Assembly: GCA_035999365.1 (NCBI GenBank)
Contig: DASYGT010000018.1
Span: 1 to 19,382, forward strand
Reading direction: 5' to 3'
Origin: DASYGT01 sp035999365
Lineage (GTDB): Bacteria; Actinomycetota; Actinomycetes; Mycobacteriales; Jatrophihabitantaceae
DNA length: 19,382 bases
The position numbers and the translations under genes were made by a program. Shown here piece by piece: positions 7,511 to 15,044 of this stretch (position 1 is the first letter of the stretch; every line of letters starts with the position of its first letter). The notes under the pieces are model-generated. The model was given only the letters and a program-made list of their open reading frames with translations, did no database searches and had not been told where the DNA came from.

Positions 7511-8682
7511 GGCACAACCGAGGCAATGCCCGCGCGCCGCGCCCGCTCGACGGCGGGACCGATTGCGTCGAGTGCGGCATCGACGTCTGCTCGCGTCGAG
7601 GAGTAGCCCAGTGAGAAGCGCAATGAGCCCCGCGCATCGACCGCCGACGCGCCCATGGCGAGCAGGACGTGCGAGGCCTGGGCCACCCCGGCCGAACAGG
7701 CCGAGCCGGTAGAGCATTCGACTCCGCGGGCGTCGAGAAGCATGAGCAGTGAATCCCCCTCGCAGCCGGGGAACGAAAGGTGCGCAATGCCCGGCAGACG
7801 ACGGCCGGGATCTCCGTTGACGACGACGTCCGAGACTCGGGCGCCGACGCCGGCGATCAGGACGTCGCGCAGCCCGGCGATGCGCTGGGAGGAGGCGGGC
7901 TGCCGCTCTACCGCGACGGAGGTGGCCAGCGCGAGTCCCACCGCGCCGGGAACGTCCAACGTTCCCGACCGGACGTCGCGCTCCTGACCGCCGCCGTGCA
8001 GGAGGGGCACGCAGTCCACGTCGCGGCGTAGCAACAGCGCCCCCGACCCGACGGGACCACCGAGCTTGTGCCCGGTCATCGTCAACGCATCGGCGCCGCA
8101 CGCGGCGAAGTTGACCGCGACCGCACCGACGGCCTGGACGGCGTCGGTGTGCAGCGGAACACCGAAGCTGTGCGCGATGTCGGCAAGCTCGGCGATCGAT
8201 TGAACCGTGCCCACTTCGTTGTTGGCCCACATGACGGAGACGAGGGCGACGCTGTCCGCGGCAGCGGCGAGCGCCTCGCGCAGTGCCTCGGGATCGACGT
8301 AGCCGGTGCGGTCGACGGGAAGCCAGGTGACGTCGGCCCCCTCGTGCGCCACCAGCCATTCGACAGCGTCCATGACGGCGTGGTGCTCGATCGAGCTCGC
8401 GATGATGCGCCGGCGACGCTGGTCGGCGTCACGCCGGGCCCAGTAGAGGCCCTTGACGGCGAGGTTGTCGGCCTCGGTGCCGCCGGCTGTAAGCACGACT
8501 TCGGAGGGGCGTGCGCCGAGGGAGGCCGCGAGCTGCTCGCGGGATTCCTCGATGCGGCGCCGTGCCAGCCGCCCGGACCCGTGCAGTGACGACGGGTTGC
8601 CGACCTCACCCAGCGCGGCGCAGACCGCTTCGACGGCCTCGGGCAGCATGGGTGTCGTCGCTGCGTGATCCAGGTAGGGCAT
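7507..8682 (-). CDS. iscS: Cysteine desulfurase (IscS/NifS type)
   Basis: A 391-residue PLP enzyme that converts cysteine to alanine and a protein-bound persulfide for Fe-S clusters, thiolated tRNA and cofactors. YLDHAATTP (residues 3-11) is the usual N-terminus; SSIEHHAV (96-103) holds the PLP-stacking His, HTDAVQAVG (178-186) the PLP Asp and Gln, and TGHKLGGP (203-210) the Schiff-base Lys206. The active-site Cys is Cys329 in STGSACSAG, in the mobile loop; Cys323 is nearby. The ATG at 8682 places the conserved start at residue 3; the frame is open far upstream but that part is antisense to etfA. It follows etfA by 55 bases and overlaps mnmA by four, so its sulfur is very likely used by MnmA among other acceptors. 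The neighbours include no IscU or other Fe-S scaffold gene. Confidence 0.96.
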   Translation of the reverse strand: MPYLDHAATTPMLPEAVEAVCAALGEVGNPSSLHGSGRLARRRIEESREQLAASLGARPSEVVLTAGGTEADNLAVKGLYWARRDADQRRRRIIASSIEHHAVMDAVEWLVAHEGADVTWLPVDRTGYVDPEALREALAAAADSVALVSVMWANNEVGTVQSIAELADIAHSFGVPLHTDAVQAVGAVAVNFAACGADALTMTGHKLGGPVGSGALLLRRDVDCVPLLHGGGQERDVRSGTLDVPGAVGLALATSVAVERQPASSQRIAGLRDVLIAGVGARVSDVVVNGDPGRRLPGIAHLSFPGCEGDSLLMLLDARGVECSTGSACSAGVAQASHVLLAMGASAVDARGSLRFSLGYSSTRADVDAALDAIGPAVERARRAGIASVVP

Positions 8683-8737
8683 CGCGATCGAGTCTACGTC
8701 CGTCGCCGGCGCCCTGATCGGCACGCGCGAGGACGAA

Positions 8738-9697
8738 TCAGCCCTTGCGCTTCGTGATCTCCTCGGTGAGCTGCGGTGCCACCTGGAACAGGTCACCCAC
8801 GACGCCGAAGTCGGCGAGCTCGAAGATCGGAGCTTCGGGGTCCTTGTTGATCGCGACGATCGTCTTGGACGTCTGCATGCCGGCGCGGTGCTGGATGGCA
8901 CCGGAGATGCCGACCGCGATATAGAGCTGCGGCGACACGGTGACGCCGGTCTGGCCCACCTGCAGCTGGTGTCCGACCCATCCGGCGTCGACGACTGCCC
9001 GGGACGCCCCGACAGCCGCGCCGAGGGTGTCGGCCAGGTTCTCGATGATCGAGAAGTTGTCCGCGTTCCCGATGCCCCGTCCGCCGGAGACGACCACGGA
9101 CGCGTCGGAGAGCGAGGGCCGCGAGCCCTTCTCTTCGACGACCGTGTCGAGGATCTTGGCCGCCTTCGCGGCGTCGGAGAGCTCGACCGTGACGGCGATC
9201 TCTTCGGCTGCACCGGATGACGCCTGCGGGGCGAAGGAGTTCGGCCGAACCGTGATCACCGGGATGCCCTTGCTGACCTTCGACGTGACCGTGATGGACG
9301 CACCGAAGATCTGCTGGGTGGCGTTACCGCCTCCGTCGAAGCCGACCGCGTCGTAGATCAGGCCGGAATCGAGCTTGAGCGCCAGGCGCGCGGCGATCTC
9401 CTTGTTCTCGGGCGAGGACGACACGAGCACTGCAGCCGGAGAGGCCTGCTGTGCGACGGCTGCCAGGGCCTCCGCCTTGGCAGCCACGGAGTAGCTGGCG
9501 ATCTCGTCGCTCTCAGCGACGTAGACCTTGACGGCCCCGTACTCGGCGAGCTGATCCTTCAGCGCACCGGCTGTTCCCGGTGCCCCGAGCACCACTGCGG
9601 CGGGCTCGCCGAGCTGTGCTGCGGCCGTGAGCAGCTCGAAGCTCACCTTCTTGACATTCCCGTCGACCGAATCGACCAAAACCAGAACCTCTGCCAT
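8738..9697 (-). CDS. etfA: Electron transfer flavoprotein alpha subunit
   Basis: A 319-residue ETF alpha chain. The C-terminal FAD domain is clear: VVVSGGRGIG (residues 201-210), WVGHQLQVGQTG (240-251), YIAVGISGAIQH (259-270) and VAINKDPEAPIFELADFGVVGD (281-302), the classic ETF-alpha signature. Residues 1-190 form the N-terminal domain that packs on EtfB. The dimer accepts electrons from acyl-CoA and related dehydrogenases and passes them to ETF:quinone oxidoreductase. The start at 9697 is supported by GAGGAG at 9707-9712, nine bases upstream. It follows etfB after 82 bases containing a small GC hairpin, and precedes iscS by 55 bases. The alpha and beta genes are intact and in the usual order (fixA-fixB). 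Confidence 0.97.
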   Translation of the reverse strand: MAEVLVLVDSVDGNVKKVSFELLTAAAQLGEPAAVVLGAPGTAGALKDQLAEYGAVKVYVAESDEIASYSVAAKAEALAAVAQQASPAAVLVSSSPENKEIAARLALKLDSGLIYDAVGFDGGGNATQQIFGASITVTSKVSKGIPVITVRPNSFAPQASSGAAEEIAVTVELSDAAKAAKILDTVVEEKGSRPSLSDASVVVSGGRGIGNADNFSIIENLADTLGAAVGASRAVVDAGWVGHQLQVGQTGVTVSPQLYIAVGISGAIQHRAGMQTSKTIVAINKDPEAPIFELADFGVVGDLFQVAPQLTEEITKRKG

Positions 9698-9717
9698 GTC
9701 TTACGTCTCCTCGCCAA

Positions 9718-9733
9718 GGTCGGGGCGCCGACC
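9718..9733 (-). other. Intercistronic hairpin between etfB and etfA
   Basis: A perfect 6-bp GC-rich stem (GGTCGG/CCGACC) with a GGCG loop sits six bases upstream of the GAGGAG ribosome binding site of etfA. It has no T-run, so it is not a convincing terminator. It could stabilise mRNA ends or tune etfA translation. Seen directly; role is a guess. Confidence 0.4.
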
Positions 9734-9779
9734 GCCGGTTCAGGTGCCTGCGGTGACATCGGCACCGCGATGAGCACCG

Positions 9780-10559
9780 TCAGATGAGCTTCTTGGAAGC
9801 GAGGAAGTCGGCGATCTTCGCGCCGCCGTCACCCTCGTCCTTGACCGTCTGGCCTGCCGCGCGCGGCGGGGCGTTCTCGAACGACTCCACCGCGGTCCAC
9901 GAGTTGGCCAGGCCGACCTCGCCGGCGTCGAGTCCGATGTCGCTGAGCGACTTGACGTCGATCGGCTTGCTCTTCGCCGCCATGATGCCCTTGAACGACG
10001 GGTATCGCGGGTCGTTGATCTTCTCGACGACGCTGATGACCGCCGGCGTCGATCCTTCGACCTTCTCGTAACCGGTGTCGGTCACCCGCTCGATGGTGAC
10101 GGTGGAGCCGTCGACCGTCACCTTGCGCGCCTGGGTCAGCTGCGGCACGCCGAGCACCTCGGCCAGCAGCGCCGGAACGACTGCGCCCCGGGCGTCGGTG
10201 GCCTCGGATCCGGCGATGGCGACATCCCACTCGACGGTGCCGAGCGCCTTCGCCAGCACCTTGGCGGTGGCGATGGCATCAGAGCCGTGGATGCCCTCGT
10301 CGGACACGTGCACGGCCTTGTCGGCACCCATGGACAGCGCCTTGCGGATCGATTCGGTCGCGCGCTCAGGCCCGACGGTGAGGATGGTGACCTCGCCGCC
10401 GTGCTGCTCCTTGAGGCGCAAACCCTCTTCGATCGCGAACTCGTCGATGTAGTTGATCACGGGATCGACGGCAGCCCGATCGACGGTCTTGTCGTTGGCG
10501 TCGAGCTTGCGATCACCCTCGGTGTCGGGCACCTGCTTCATCAGCACCACGATGTTCAT
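9780..10559 (-). CDS. etfB: Electron transfer flavoprotein beta subunit
   Basis: A 259-residue ETF beta chain that binds AMP and, with EtfA, one FAD. The start MNIVVLMKQVPDTEG is typical. ALSMGADKAVHV (residues 74-85) and AGSEATDARGAVVPALLAEVLGVP (116-139) belong to the nucleotide-binding domain. The ETF-beta signature region is VTDTGYEKVEGSTPAVISV (159-177), followed by NDPRYPSFKGIMAAKSKPI (182-200), the segment that docks partner dehydrogenases in ETFs of known structure. It is the first gene of the leftward run etfB-etfA-iscS-mnmA-MetE-like. No strong Shine-Dalgarno is seen before the ATG. A 220-base divergent spacer with two palindromes precedes it and probably holds the operon promoter. 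Confidence 0.97.
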   Translation of the reverse strand: MNIVVLMKQVPDTEGDRKLDANDKTVDRAAVDPVINYIDEFAIEEGLRLKEQHGGEVTILTVGPERATESIRKALSMGADKAVHVSDEGIHGSDAIATAKVLAKALGTVEWDVAIAGSEATDARGAVVPALLAEVLGVPQLTQARKVTVDGSTVTIERVTDTGYEKVEGSTPAVISVVEKINDPRYPSFKGIMAAKSKPIDVKSLSDIGLDAGEVGLANSWTAVESFENAPPRAAGQTVKDEGDGGAKIADFLASKKLI

Positions 10560-10656
10560 GCTTGTTCAGCTGGCCTCTCAGTCGGTCCCCGCCGCGCGCG
10601 ATGCGACACGGGGCGGCGCACAACCGCGAACGGGCTGCGCCGAGACATTACCTGTT

Positions 10657-10664
10657 GAGTACTC
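10657..10664. promoter_or_regulatory. Palindrome GAGTACTC in the etfB upstream region
   Basis: A perfect 8-bp palindrome about 100 bases upstream of etfB and 115 bases upstream of the propeller gene. It lies seven bases from a second, longer imperfect palindrome and could be part of the same control region. An 8-bp palindrome alone is weak evidence. Confidence 0.25.
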
Positions 10665-10670
10665 TGCCGA

Positions 10671-10688
10671 TGTTACTCATCAGTAGCA
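10671..10688. promoter_or_regulatory. Candidate operator between etfB and the propeller gene
   Basis: TGTTACTCATCAGTAGCA is an inverted repeat with 7-base arms (one mismatch) and a 4-base centre. The size and AT-richer composition, in an otherwise GC-rich spacer between divergent genes, suit a dimeric TetR- or GntR-type repressor. The regulator is not identified. No gene for a transcription factor is adjacent. Confidence 0.4.
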
Positions 10689-10779
10689 ATATGACGGACG
10701 TCTCGCATGGCGTTCCCTACCGGAGCCGCGCTCTCACGGGGGTGCCGCACACGTCACATCGACCACCCTGGAGGCACCC

Positions 10780-11802
10780 GTGCCGAAGCAGTCGATCCGT
10801 CCGAACCGCTGGTCGCCCCCGAAGGCTCCGGCCCGCGCCAAGCAGCAGCGCAGCGCGGCGACCGTGACGATGAGCGTGTTCGACCTGCCCGGCACCGGAC
10901 CCGAGGACATCGTCGTCGATGCGCGCGGGCAGGTGTACACCGGCGTTGCCGACGGACGCATCCTGCGCATCTCCCCCGACGGTGCCGAGGTCGAGACGAT
11001 CGCGAACACCGGCGGGCGTCCGCTGGGGCTAAGGCTGAATGACGACTCCTTGCTCGTGTGCGACTCGCACCGGGGCCTGCTGCGGCTCCACCTCGCGACC
11101 GGGATCATCGACACGCTCGTGGACACGATCGACGGCGAGCCGATGATGTTCTGCAGCAACTGCGCCGTCGCCACGGACGGGACGATCTACTTCACCGAGA
11201 GTTCGCGGCGCGTCCACGTCGAGGAGTACATCGCCGACGTCCTCGAGCACTCCAACACCGGCCGGCTGTCGCGGCTGATGACCGACGGCAGTGTCGAGGT
11301 CATCCTCGACGACCTGAAGTTCGCCAACGGCGTGGTGCTCTCCCCCGACGAGTCGTGGGTCGCCGTCGCCGAAACGACGGGATACCGCATCAGCCGGATC
11401 TGGCTCACCGGCGAGCGGGCCGGGCAACGCGAGGACCTGGTAGCCAACCTGCCCGGCTTTCCCGACAACATGTCCCGTGGCTCGGACGGGCTGCTGTGGG
11501 TGGCGTTGGCGACGCCCCGCGACCCGCTCCTCGACTGGCTGCTCCCCCGCCCACCAATTCTGCGCCGGATCGTCTGGGCACTTCCCGATGCACTTCGACC
11601 GAAGCCGCAGAAGATGGTGTGGGTGCAGGCCTACGACGACAGCGGCCGGCTCGTCCACGACCTGCAGACGCCGCACGACCGCTTCTTCATGGCCACCGGG
11701 ATGCAGGAGGTCGACGGCACGGTGTGGGTGGGCTGCCTGCCCGCCCCGACGATCGCACGGATCGAATTGAGCAGCGTCAGAACGCCGCGACCACCGGGAT
11801 GA
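10780..11802 (+). CDS. Strictosidine-synthase/SMP-30-like beta-propeller protein
   Basis: A 340-residue predicted six-bladed beta-propeller. After a basic 30-residue N-terminus come repeated strands of the type EDIVVDARGQVYTGVADGRILRI (about residues 42-64). The block CSNCAVATDGTIYFTESSRR (125-144) is the best marker of the strictosidine synthase-like/SMP-30 superfamily (FTESS, then FANGVVLSPDESWVAVAET at 185-203). Relatives include lactonases and esterases and the animal protein APMAP; most bacterial members have no known substrate, and a Ca2+-dependent lactonase is only a possibility. No signal peptide is evident. The GTG at 10780 has GGAGG a few bases upstream. Its last 26 bases overlap the 3' end of the convergent LLM gene. 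Confidence 0.85.
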   Translation: MPKQSIRPNRWSPPKAPARAKQQRSAATVTMSVFDLPGTGPEDIVVDARGQVYTGVADGRILRISPDGAEVETIANTGGRPLGLRLNDDSLLVCDSHRGLLRLHLATGIIDTLVDTIDGEPMMFCSNCAVATDGTIYFTESSRRVHVEEYIADVLEHSNTGRLSRLMTDGSVEVILDDLKFANGVVLSPDESWVAVAETTGYRISRIWLTGERAGQREDLVANLPGFPDNMSRGSDGLLWVALATPRDPLLDWLLPRPPILRRIVWALPDALRPKPQKMVWVQAYDDSGRLVHDLQTPHDRFFMATGMQEVDGTVWVGCLPAPTIARIELSSVRTPRPPG

Positions 11803-12649
11803 TGCGCTCGCCGATGATCTCGAGCGGGCGGATCTGCTCGACGCCCTTGACCCGGCTGTGCACGTGCGCGACGCCGAGCTCGGCCATCCGCTCCAACTCC
11901 CGCAGCAACTCCTCGACGTGCTCACCATTCGGGCCGACCTCGAGCGGCATCATGACCGTCTTCTCGATCTCGTCGTAGTCGCGACCGACCTCGGCGCATC
12001 GCTGGCGCAGGACGTCGAGCTTGTGTTCCAGTTCAGGGCCACCGAACAGGTTGCACGCCTGCGCGTACTGCGCCACGAGCCGCAACGTCTTGCGCTCGCC
12101 GCCGCCCCCGATCAGGATCGGCGGGTGCGGCCGCTGGATGGATTGCGGCACGTTCAGCGTCCGGTCGAGGGTGTAGTGCTTCCCCCGATACGGGCCGTCG
12201 TCCTCGCTGCACATCTGGCGGTAGATCTGCAGTGCCTCCTCCAGCCGCTCGAAGCGCTCCGCCGTGGGCGGGAACGGCAGCCCGAGGCCGCGTGCCTCCT
12301 CCTCGTTCCACGCCGCGCCCACGCCCAGCCAGGCGCGGCCGTTGGACAGCACGTCCAGCGTGGTCACGATCTTGGCGAGCAGCCCTGGCTCGCGATACAC
12401 GACGGCGGTGACCCACGCCAGCAGCTCGACCTTCCTCGTGCGCGCCGCGAGGTAACCGAGCGTGGTGTAGGCCTCGAGCATGTCGTGTTCGGGCGGGCCG
12501 ATGACACCGATCTGGAACACGTGATCCATCACGCTGATGCGTGCGAACCCCAGGTCTTCGGCTGCAACCGCGATTGCCGTCAGGTCCTCGGCCAGGTGTT
12601 GCGCTCCGGTGGGCCAGGTGAAGTCCGCGATGTGCAATCCGATGCGCAT
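11777..12649 (-). CDS. LLM-class F420-dependent oxidoreductase, Rv1855c-like
   Basis: A 290-residue luciferase-like monooxygenase-fold protein. HIADFTWPTGAQHLAEDL (residues 6-23), ISVMDHVFQI (39-48), MLEAYTTLGYLAARTRKVEL (57-76), LSNGRAWLGVGAAWNEEE (about 101-118) and HPPILIGGGGERKTLRLVAQYA (about 175-196) match the actinobacterial subgroup I recall as the Rv1855c family of probable F420-dependent oxidoreductases. Use of F420 rather than FMN is inferred from subgroup, not seen. The substrate is unknown. The ATG at 12649 has GGAG (12655-12658) five bases upstream, and a run of CCGATGT/CCGAGGT heptamers lies just beyond it. The longer open frame upstream reads through those repeats and the antisense of the VWA gene and is rejected. 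It may be the last gene of a leftward moxR-VWA-LLM unit. Confidence 0.9.
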   Translation of the reverse strand: MRIGLHIADFTWPTGAQHLAEDLTAIAVAAEDLGFARISVMDHVFQIGVIGPPEHDMLEAYTTLGYLAARTRKVELLAWVTAVVYREPGLLAKIVTTLDVLSNGRAWLGVGAAWNEEEARGLGLPFPPTAERFERLEEALQIYRQMCSEDDGPYRGKHYTLDRTLNVPQSIQRPHPPILIGGGGERKTLRLVAQYAQACNLFGGPELEHKLDVLRQRCAEVGRDYDEIEKTVMMPLEVGPNGEHVEELLRELERMAELGVAHVHSRVKGVEQIRPLEIIGERIIPVVAAF

Positions 12650-12660
12650 GCCAGCTCCGT

Positions 12661-12697
12661 CCGATGTCCGAGGTCCGAGGTCCGATGTGCCCGATGT
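12661..12697. repeat. Heptanucleotide tandem repeat upstream of the LLM gene
   Basis: Five copies of a 7-base unit on the plus strand: CCGATGT, CCGAGGT, CCGAGGT, CCGATGT, a 2-base interruption GC, then CCGATGT. The array starts three bases upstream of the GGAG ribosome binding site of the LLM gene, inside the 92-base gap to the VWA gene. A 7-base unit does not keep frame, but the array is outside the chosen coding region. Confidence 0.8.
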
Positions 12698-12741
12698 CCC
12701 TCCCACGCTAGCCCGGATGCTGCCGCGCCACCGTGCGTTGA

Positions 12742-14133
12742 TCAGACGACGTCCCGGACGAAGTCGGCAAGTTGCGAGAGGTTGCGGCATTCGACCATCG
12801 GCATGACGCGCCCGACCTGGGAGGCGCAGGAATCCCCGGTATCCCAGGCGCCACGCCGTTCCGGATTCAGCCAGTACGCCCGCCGCGCGCGTCCAGCCAG
12901 GCGCTGCAGCGCGGGCACATTCGGATCGCCGTAGTTCGAACGCGCATCGCCGAGCACCAGCAACGAGGTGCGCGCGGCGATGGCGTCGGAGTGCATCTCC
13001 TCGAACAGACGGAAGGCGCGGCCGTAGTCGGTGCGCCCGTACCAACCCCGCACCTTCGCCTCGGCATCGAGCCTCGTCACCGCTTCGACGATGTCGACGC
13101 CCGGACGGAAGAAGCGAGTCACCTCGTCGAGGTCGTCGACGAATGCGAACACCCGCACCCGGCTGAACTGCTCGCGAAGGGCGAATACGAGCATCAGGGT
13201 GAACCGCGCGAACGAGGTCACCGAGTCGCTGACGTCGCACAGGATGACGAGGTCGGTCTTGCGCGGGTGCCGCGGCCGCATGTGCGTCTGCATCGGGACG
13301 CCGCCCGACGACAGCGACGCGCGAATCGTCCGGCGGAAATCGAGCTTGCCGCGCCGGCCGTGGCGATGGTCGTAGGCGAGACGGGCGGCCAGACGCCTGG
13401 CCAGCGGCTGCACCTCGCGCCGGATGGCACTCAGATCGGCGTTCGTGGCGTGCAACAGGTCCAGTCGTTCCGCGCTGGGCCGCACCGCCGTGCGCGCGAC
13501 CCGGTCAGGACCGCTCTCGGCCGCAAGCCGCCGCTGGACCTCGGTGTCGACCAGCCGCCGGAACGCAGCGATCCGCGCGGCGAACGTCTGCCGCATCAAC
13601 CGCTCTGCCATCGTGCCCCGTTCGTCCGGCAGCAGCGCCTGTTCGAGCAGGGCGGCAAGCAGCGTGTCCGGCGACGTGCGGGCCATCGTGATGTAGGCCG
13701 ACCACGACTGCACGCCGGGAGCGCCACCCGTCACCGCACCGAAGCGCCCGACCCCGACACGGGCCAGCTGGGCAAGCCCGTCGGCGTCCCCCGCGAGCAG
13801 CTGCTGTGCCAGTTGCTCACGGAACTGCACCAGCGTCGGGTCGCCTGGGTAGATCTGTCGTCCGGGCGTGGCGCGTTCGGCTGCCTCTTCCGCAGCGGAA
13901 CCGGCGTCGTCGAGCAGCGCCGGGAAGTACAAGTCGAACACGGTGTCGAAGGCAGGGCGATGCGCAGGGCGCTTCACCGCCGCCGCCGCGTAGGCCGCGC
14001 GCAGCTGGTCGCGGTCGGTCATGTCGATCGCGCCGAGCGCGTTCGCGGCGTCGATGTCCTCCGCGACCGACACCTGGATTCCTGCCCGGCGCAGCGCGGC
14101 GACGAAATCGAGATGGCGATCGAAGAGATCCAT
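12742..14133 (-). CDS. VWA-domain protein, CoxE-like
   Basis: A 463-residue cytoplasmic protein. Residues 1-290 form a helical N-terminal part; residues 293-460 are a von Willebrand factor A domain with the metal-ion (MIDAS) motif DVSDS (Asp300, Ser302, Ser304). The conserved stretch GRTDYGRAF (about 366-374), LVLGDARSNYGDP (392-404) and the C-terminal YWLNPERRGAWDTGDS, MVECRNLSQL mark the CoxE-like group. Such proteins work with MoxR-type AAA+ ATPases in remodelling or maturation of partner enzymes; CoxE/CoxD of carbon monoxide dehydrogenase are the best-known case. Here the ATPase gene lies directly upstream (7-base gap) but no cox structural gene is in the window, so the client is unknown. 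The protein begins at the ATG at 14133; all MIDAS residues are intact. Confidence 0.92.
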   Translation of the reverse strand: MDLFDRHLDFVAALRRAGIQVSVAEDIDAANALGAIDMTDRDQLRAAYAAAAVKRPAHRPAFDTVFDLYFPALLDDAGSAAEEAAERATPGRQIYPGDPTLVQFREQLAQQLLAGDADGLAQLARVGVGRFGAVTGGAPGVQSWSAYITMARTSPDTLLAALLEQALLPDERGTMAERLMRQTFAARIAAFRRLVDTEVQRRLAAESGPDRVARTAVRPSAERLDLLHATNADLSAIRREVQPLARRLAARLAYDHRHGRRGKLDFRRTIRASLSSGGVPMQTHMRPRHPRKTDLVILCDVSDSVTSFARFTLMLVFALREQFSRVRVFAFVDDLDEVTRFFRPGVDIVEAVTRLDAEAKVRGWYGRTDYGRAFRLFEEMHSDAIAARTSLLVLGDARSNYGDPNVPALQRLAGRARRAYWLNPERRGAWDTGDSCASQVGRVMPMVECRNLSQLADFVRDVV

Positions 14134-14140
14134 CGGCCGT

Positions 14141-15007
14141 TCAGTCCGCGAGGGCCGACAGGTCGAGTTCCTTGATCGCCCGCACGTGATCGGATGCGTG
14201 CTTGAGCACGACGCCGAGCGTGGCGGTGAGCGCGGTTTCGTCGAGATGATCCACGCCGAGCACGAGCAGGGTGCGTGCCCAGTCGATCGATTCGGCGAGC
14301 GAGGGCGCCTTCTTCAGCTCCAGTGACCGGAGCAGTGCCGCGGCGCGCGCGACCTGCTCTGCGAGATCACGGTGGATGTTCGGCACGCGCTCGAGCAGGA
14401 TGTCGCGTTCGCGTTCCTGCGTCGGGTAGTCGATGTAGAGGTACAGGCAGCGCCGCTTCAGTGCCTCGGACAGCTCGCGGTTCGCATTGGACGTCAGGAG
14501 GACGAATGGCCGGCGCGTCGCGACCACGGTCCCCATCTCGGGGATGGTCACCTGAAAATCGGAAAGCACCTCGAGCAGTAACGCCTCGACTTCTACGTCG
14601 GTCTTGTCGATCTCGTCGATCAGCAGCACCGTCGATTCGGTGCGCCGGATCGCGCCGAGCAGCGGCCGGGTGAGCAGGAATTCCTCGGTGAAGATGTCGT
14701 CGTGCGTGCGCTCCCATGCCTGATCGCTCGGAGCCGCCTGTATACGCAGCAACTGCTTCTTGTAGTTCCATTCGTACAGCGCGCGCGACTCGTCGAGCCC
14801 TTCGTAGCACTGCAGGCGGATGAGTTCGGATCCGGTGCAGGTGGCGACGGCCTTGGCGAGTTCGGTCTTGCCGACACCCGCCGGCCCCTCGACGAGCAGC
14901 GGCCGTTCGAGCGAGGCCGCCAGGAACACCGTGGTCGCGGTCGCCGAATCGGCGAGATAGCCCGCGCCGGCCAGCCGCTGTCCGGTTTCGGCCGCGGATG
15001 CGAACAC
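14141..15007 (-). CDS. MoxR-family AAA+ ATPase
   Basis: A 288-residue AAA+ ATPase. Walker A is GPAGVGKTE (residues 41-49), Walker B LLIDEID (128-134), sensor 1 LTSNANRELSEALKRRC (171-187) with the likely arginine finger in ALKRRC, and a C-terminal lid from about 195 on. The segment RLQCYEGLDESRALYEWNYKKQLL (64-87) is characteristic of the CoxD-like MoxR branch that pairs with CoxE-type VWA proteins, exactly the neighbour found here. I chose the GTG at 15007, preceded by GAGAGGGG; the open frame runs 15 codons further but would cross the spacer with no ribosome binding site. It is divergent from an LLM oxidoreductase gene across a 95-base spacer holding a KstR-type palindrome, so both directions may share one regulator. 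Function is chaperone-like by family; the client is not shown. Confidence 0.93.
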   Translation of the reverse strand: MFASAAETGQRLAGAGYLADSATATTVFLAASLERPLLVEGPAGVGKTELAKAVATCTGSELIRLQCYEGLDESRALYEWNYKKQLLRIQAAPSDQAWERTHDDIFTEEFLLTRPLLGAIRRTESTVLLIDEIDKTDVEVEALLLEVLSDFQVTIPEMGTVVATRRPFVLLTSNANRELSEALKRRCLYLYIDYPTQERERDILLERVPNIHRDLAEQVARAAALLRSLELKKAPSLAESIDWARTLLVLGVDHLDETALTATLGVVLKHASDHVRAIKELDLSALAD

Positions 15008-15044
15008 GGTGACCCCTCTCGATCGCTGCCAATCACACGCCCTC

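Noticed and set aside
6416..8359. 647-residue open frame containing MnmA
   Set aside because: The first 283 residues are Arg/Gly-rich shadow of iscS in another frame; MnmA begins at the PP-loop region near 7510.
12661..12697. Heptamer array as a CRISPR
   Set aside because: Units are 7 bases and contiguous, with no spacers and no cas gene in the window.
11777..13240. 487-residue open frame containing the LLM protein
   Set aside because: The upstream part is an out-of-frame shadow of the VWA gene and reads through the heptamer repeats; the ATG at 12649 has a proper ribosome binding site.
12772..14175. 467-codon open frame antisense to the VWA gene
   Set aside because: Shadow of the VWA/CoxE-like gene; Arg/Gly/His-rich and no family motif.
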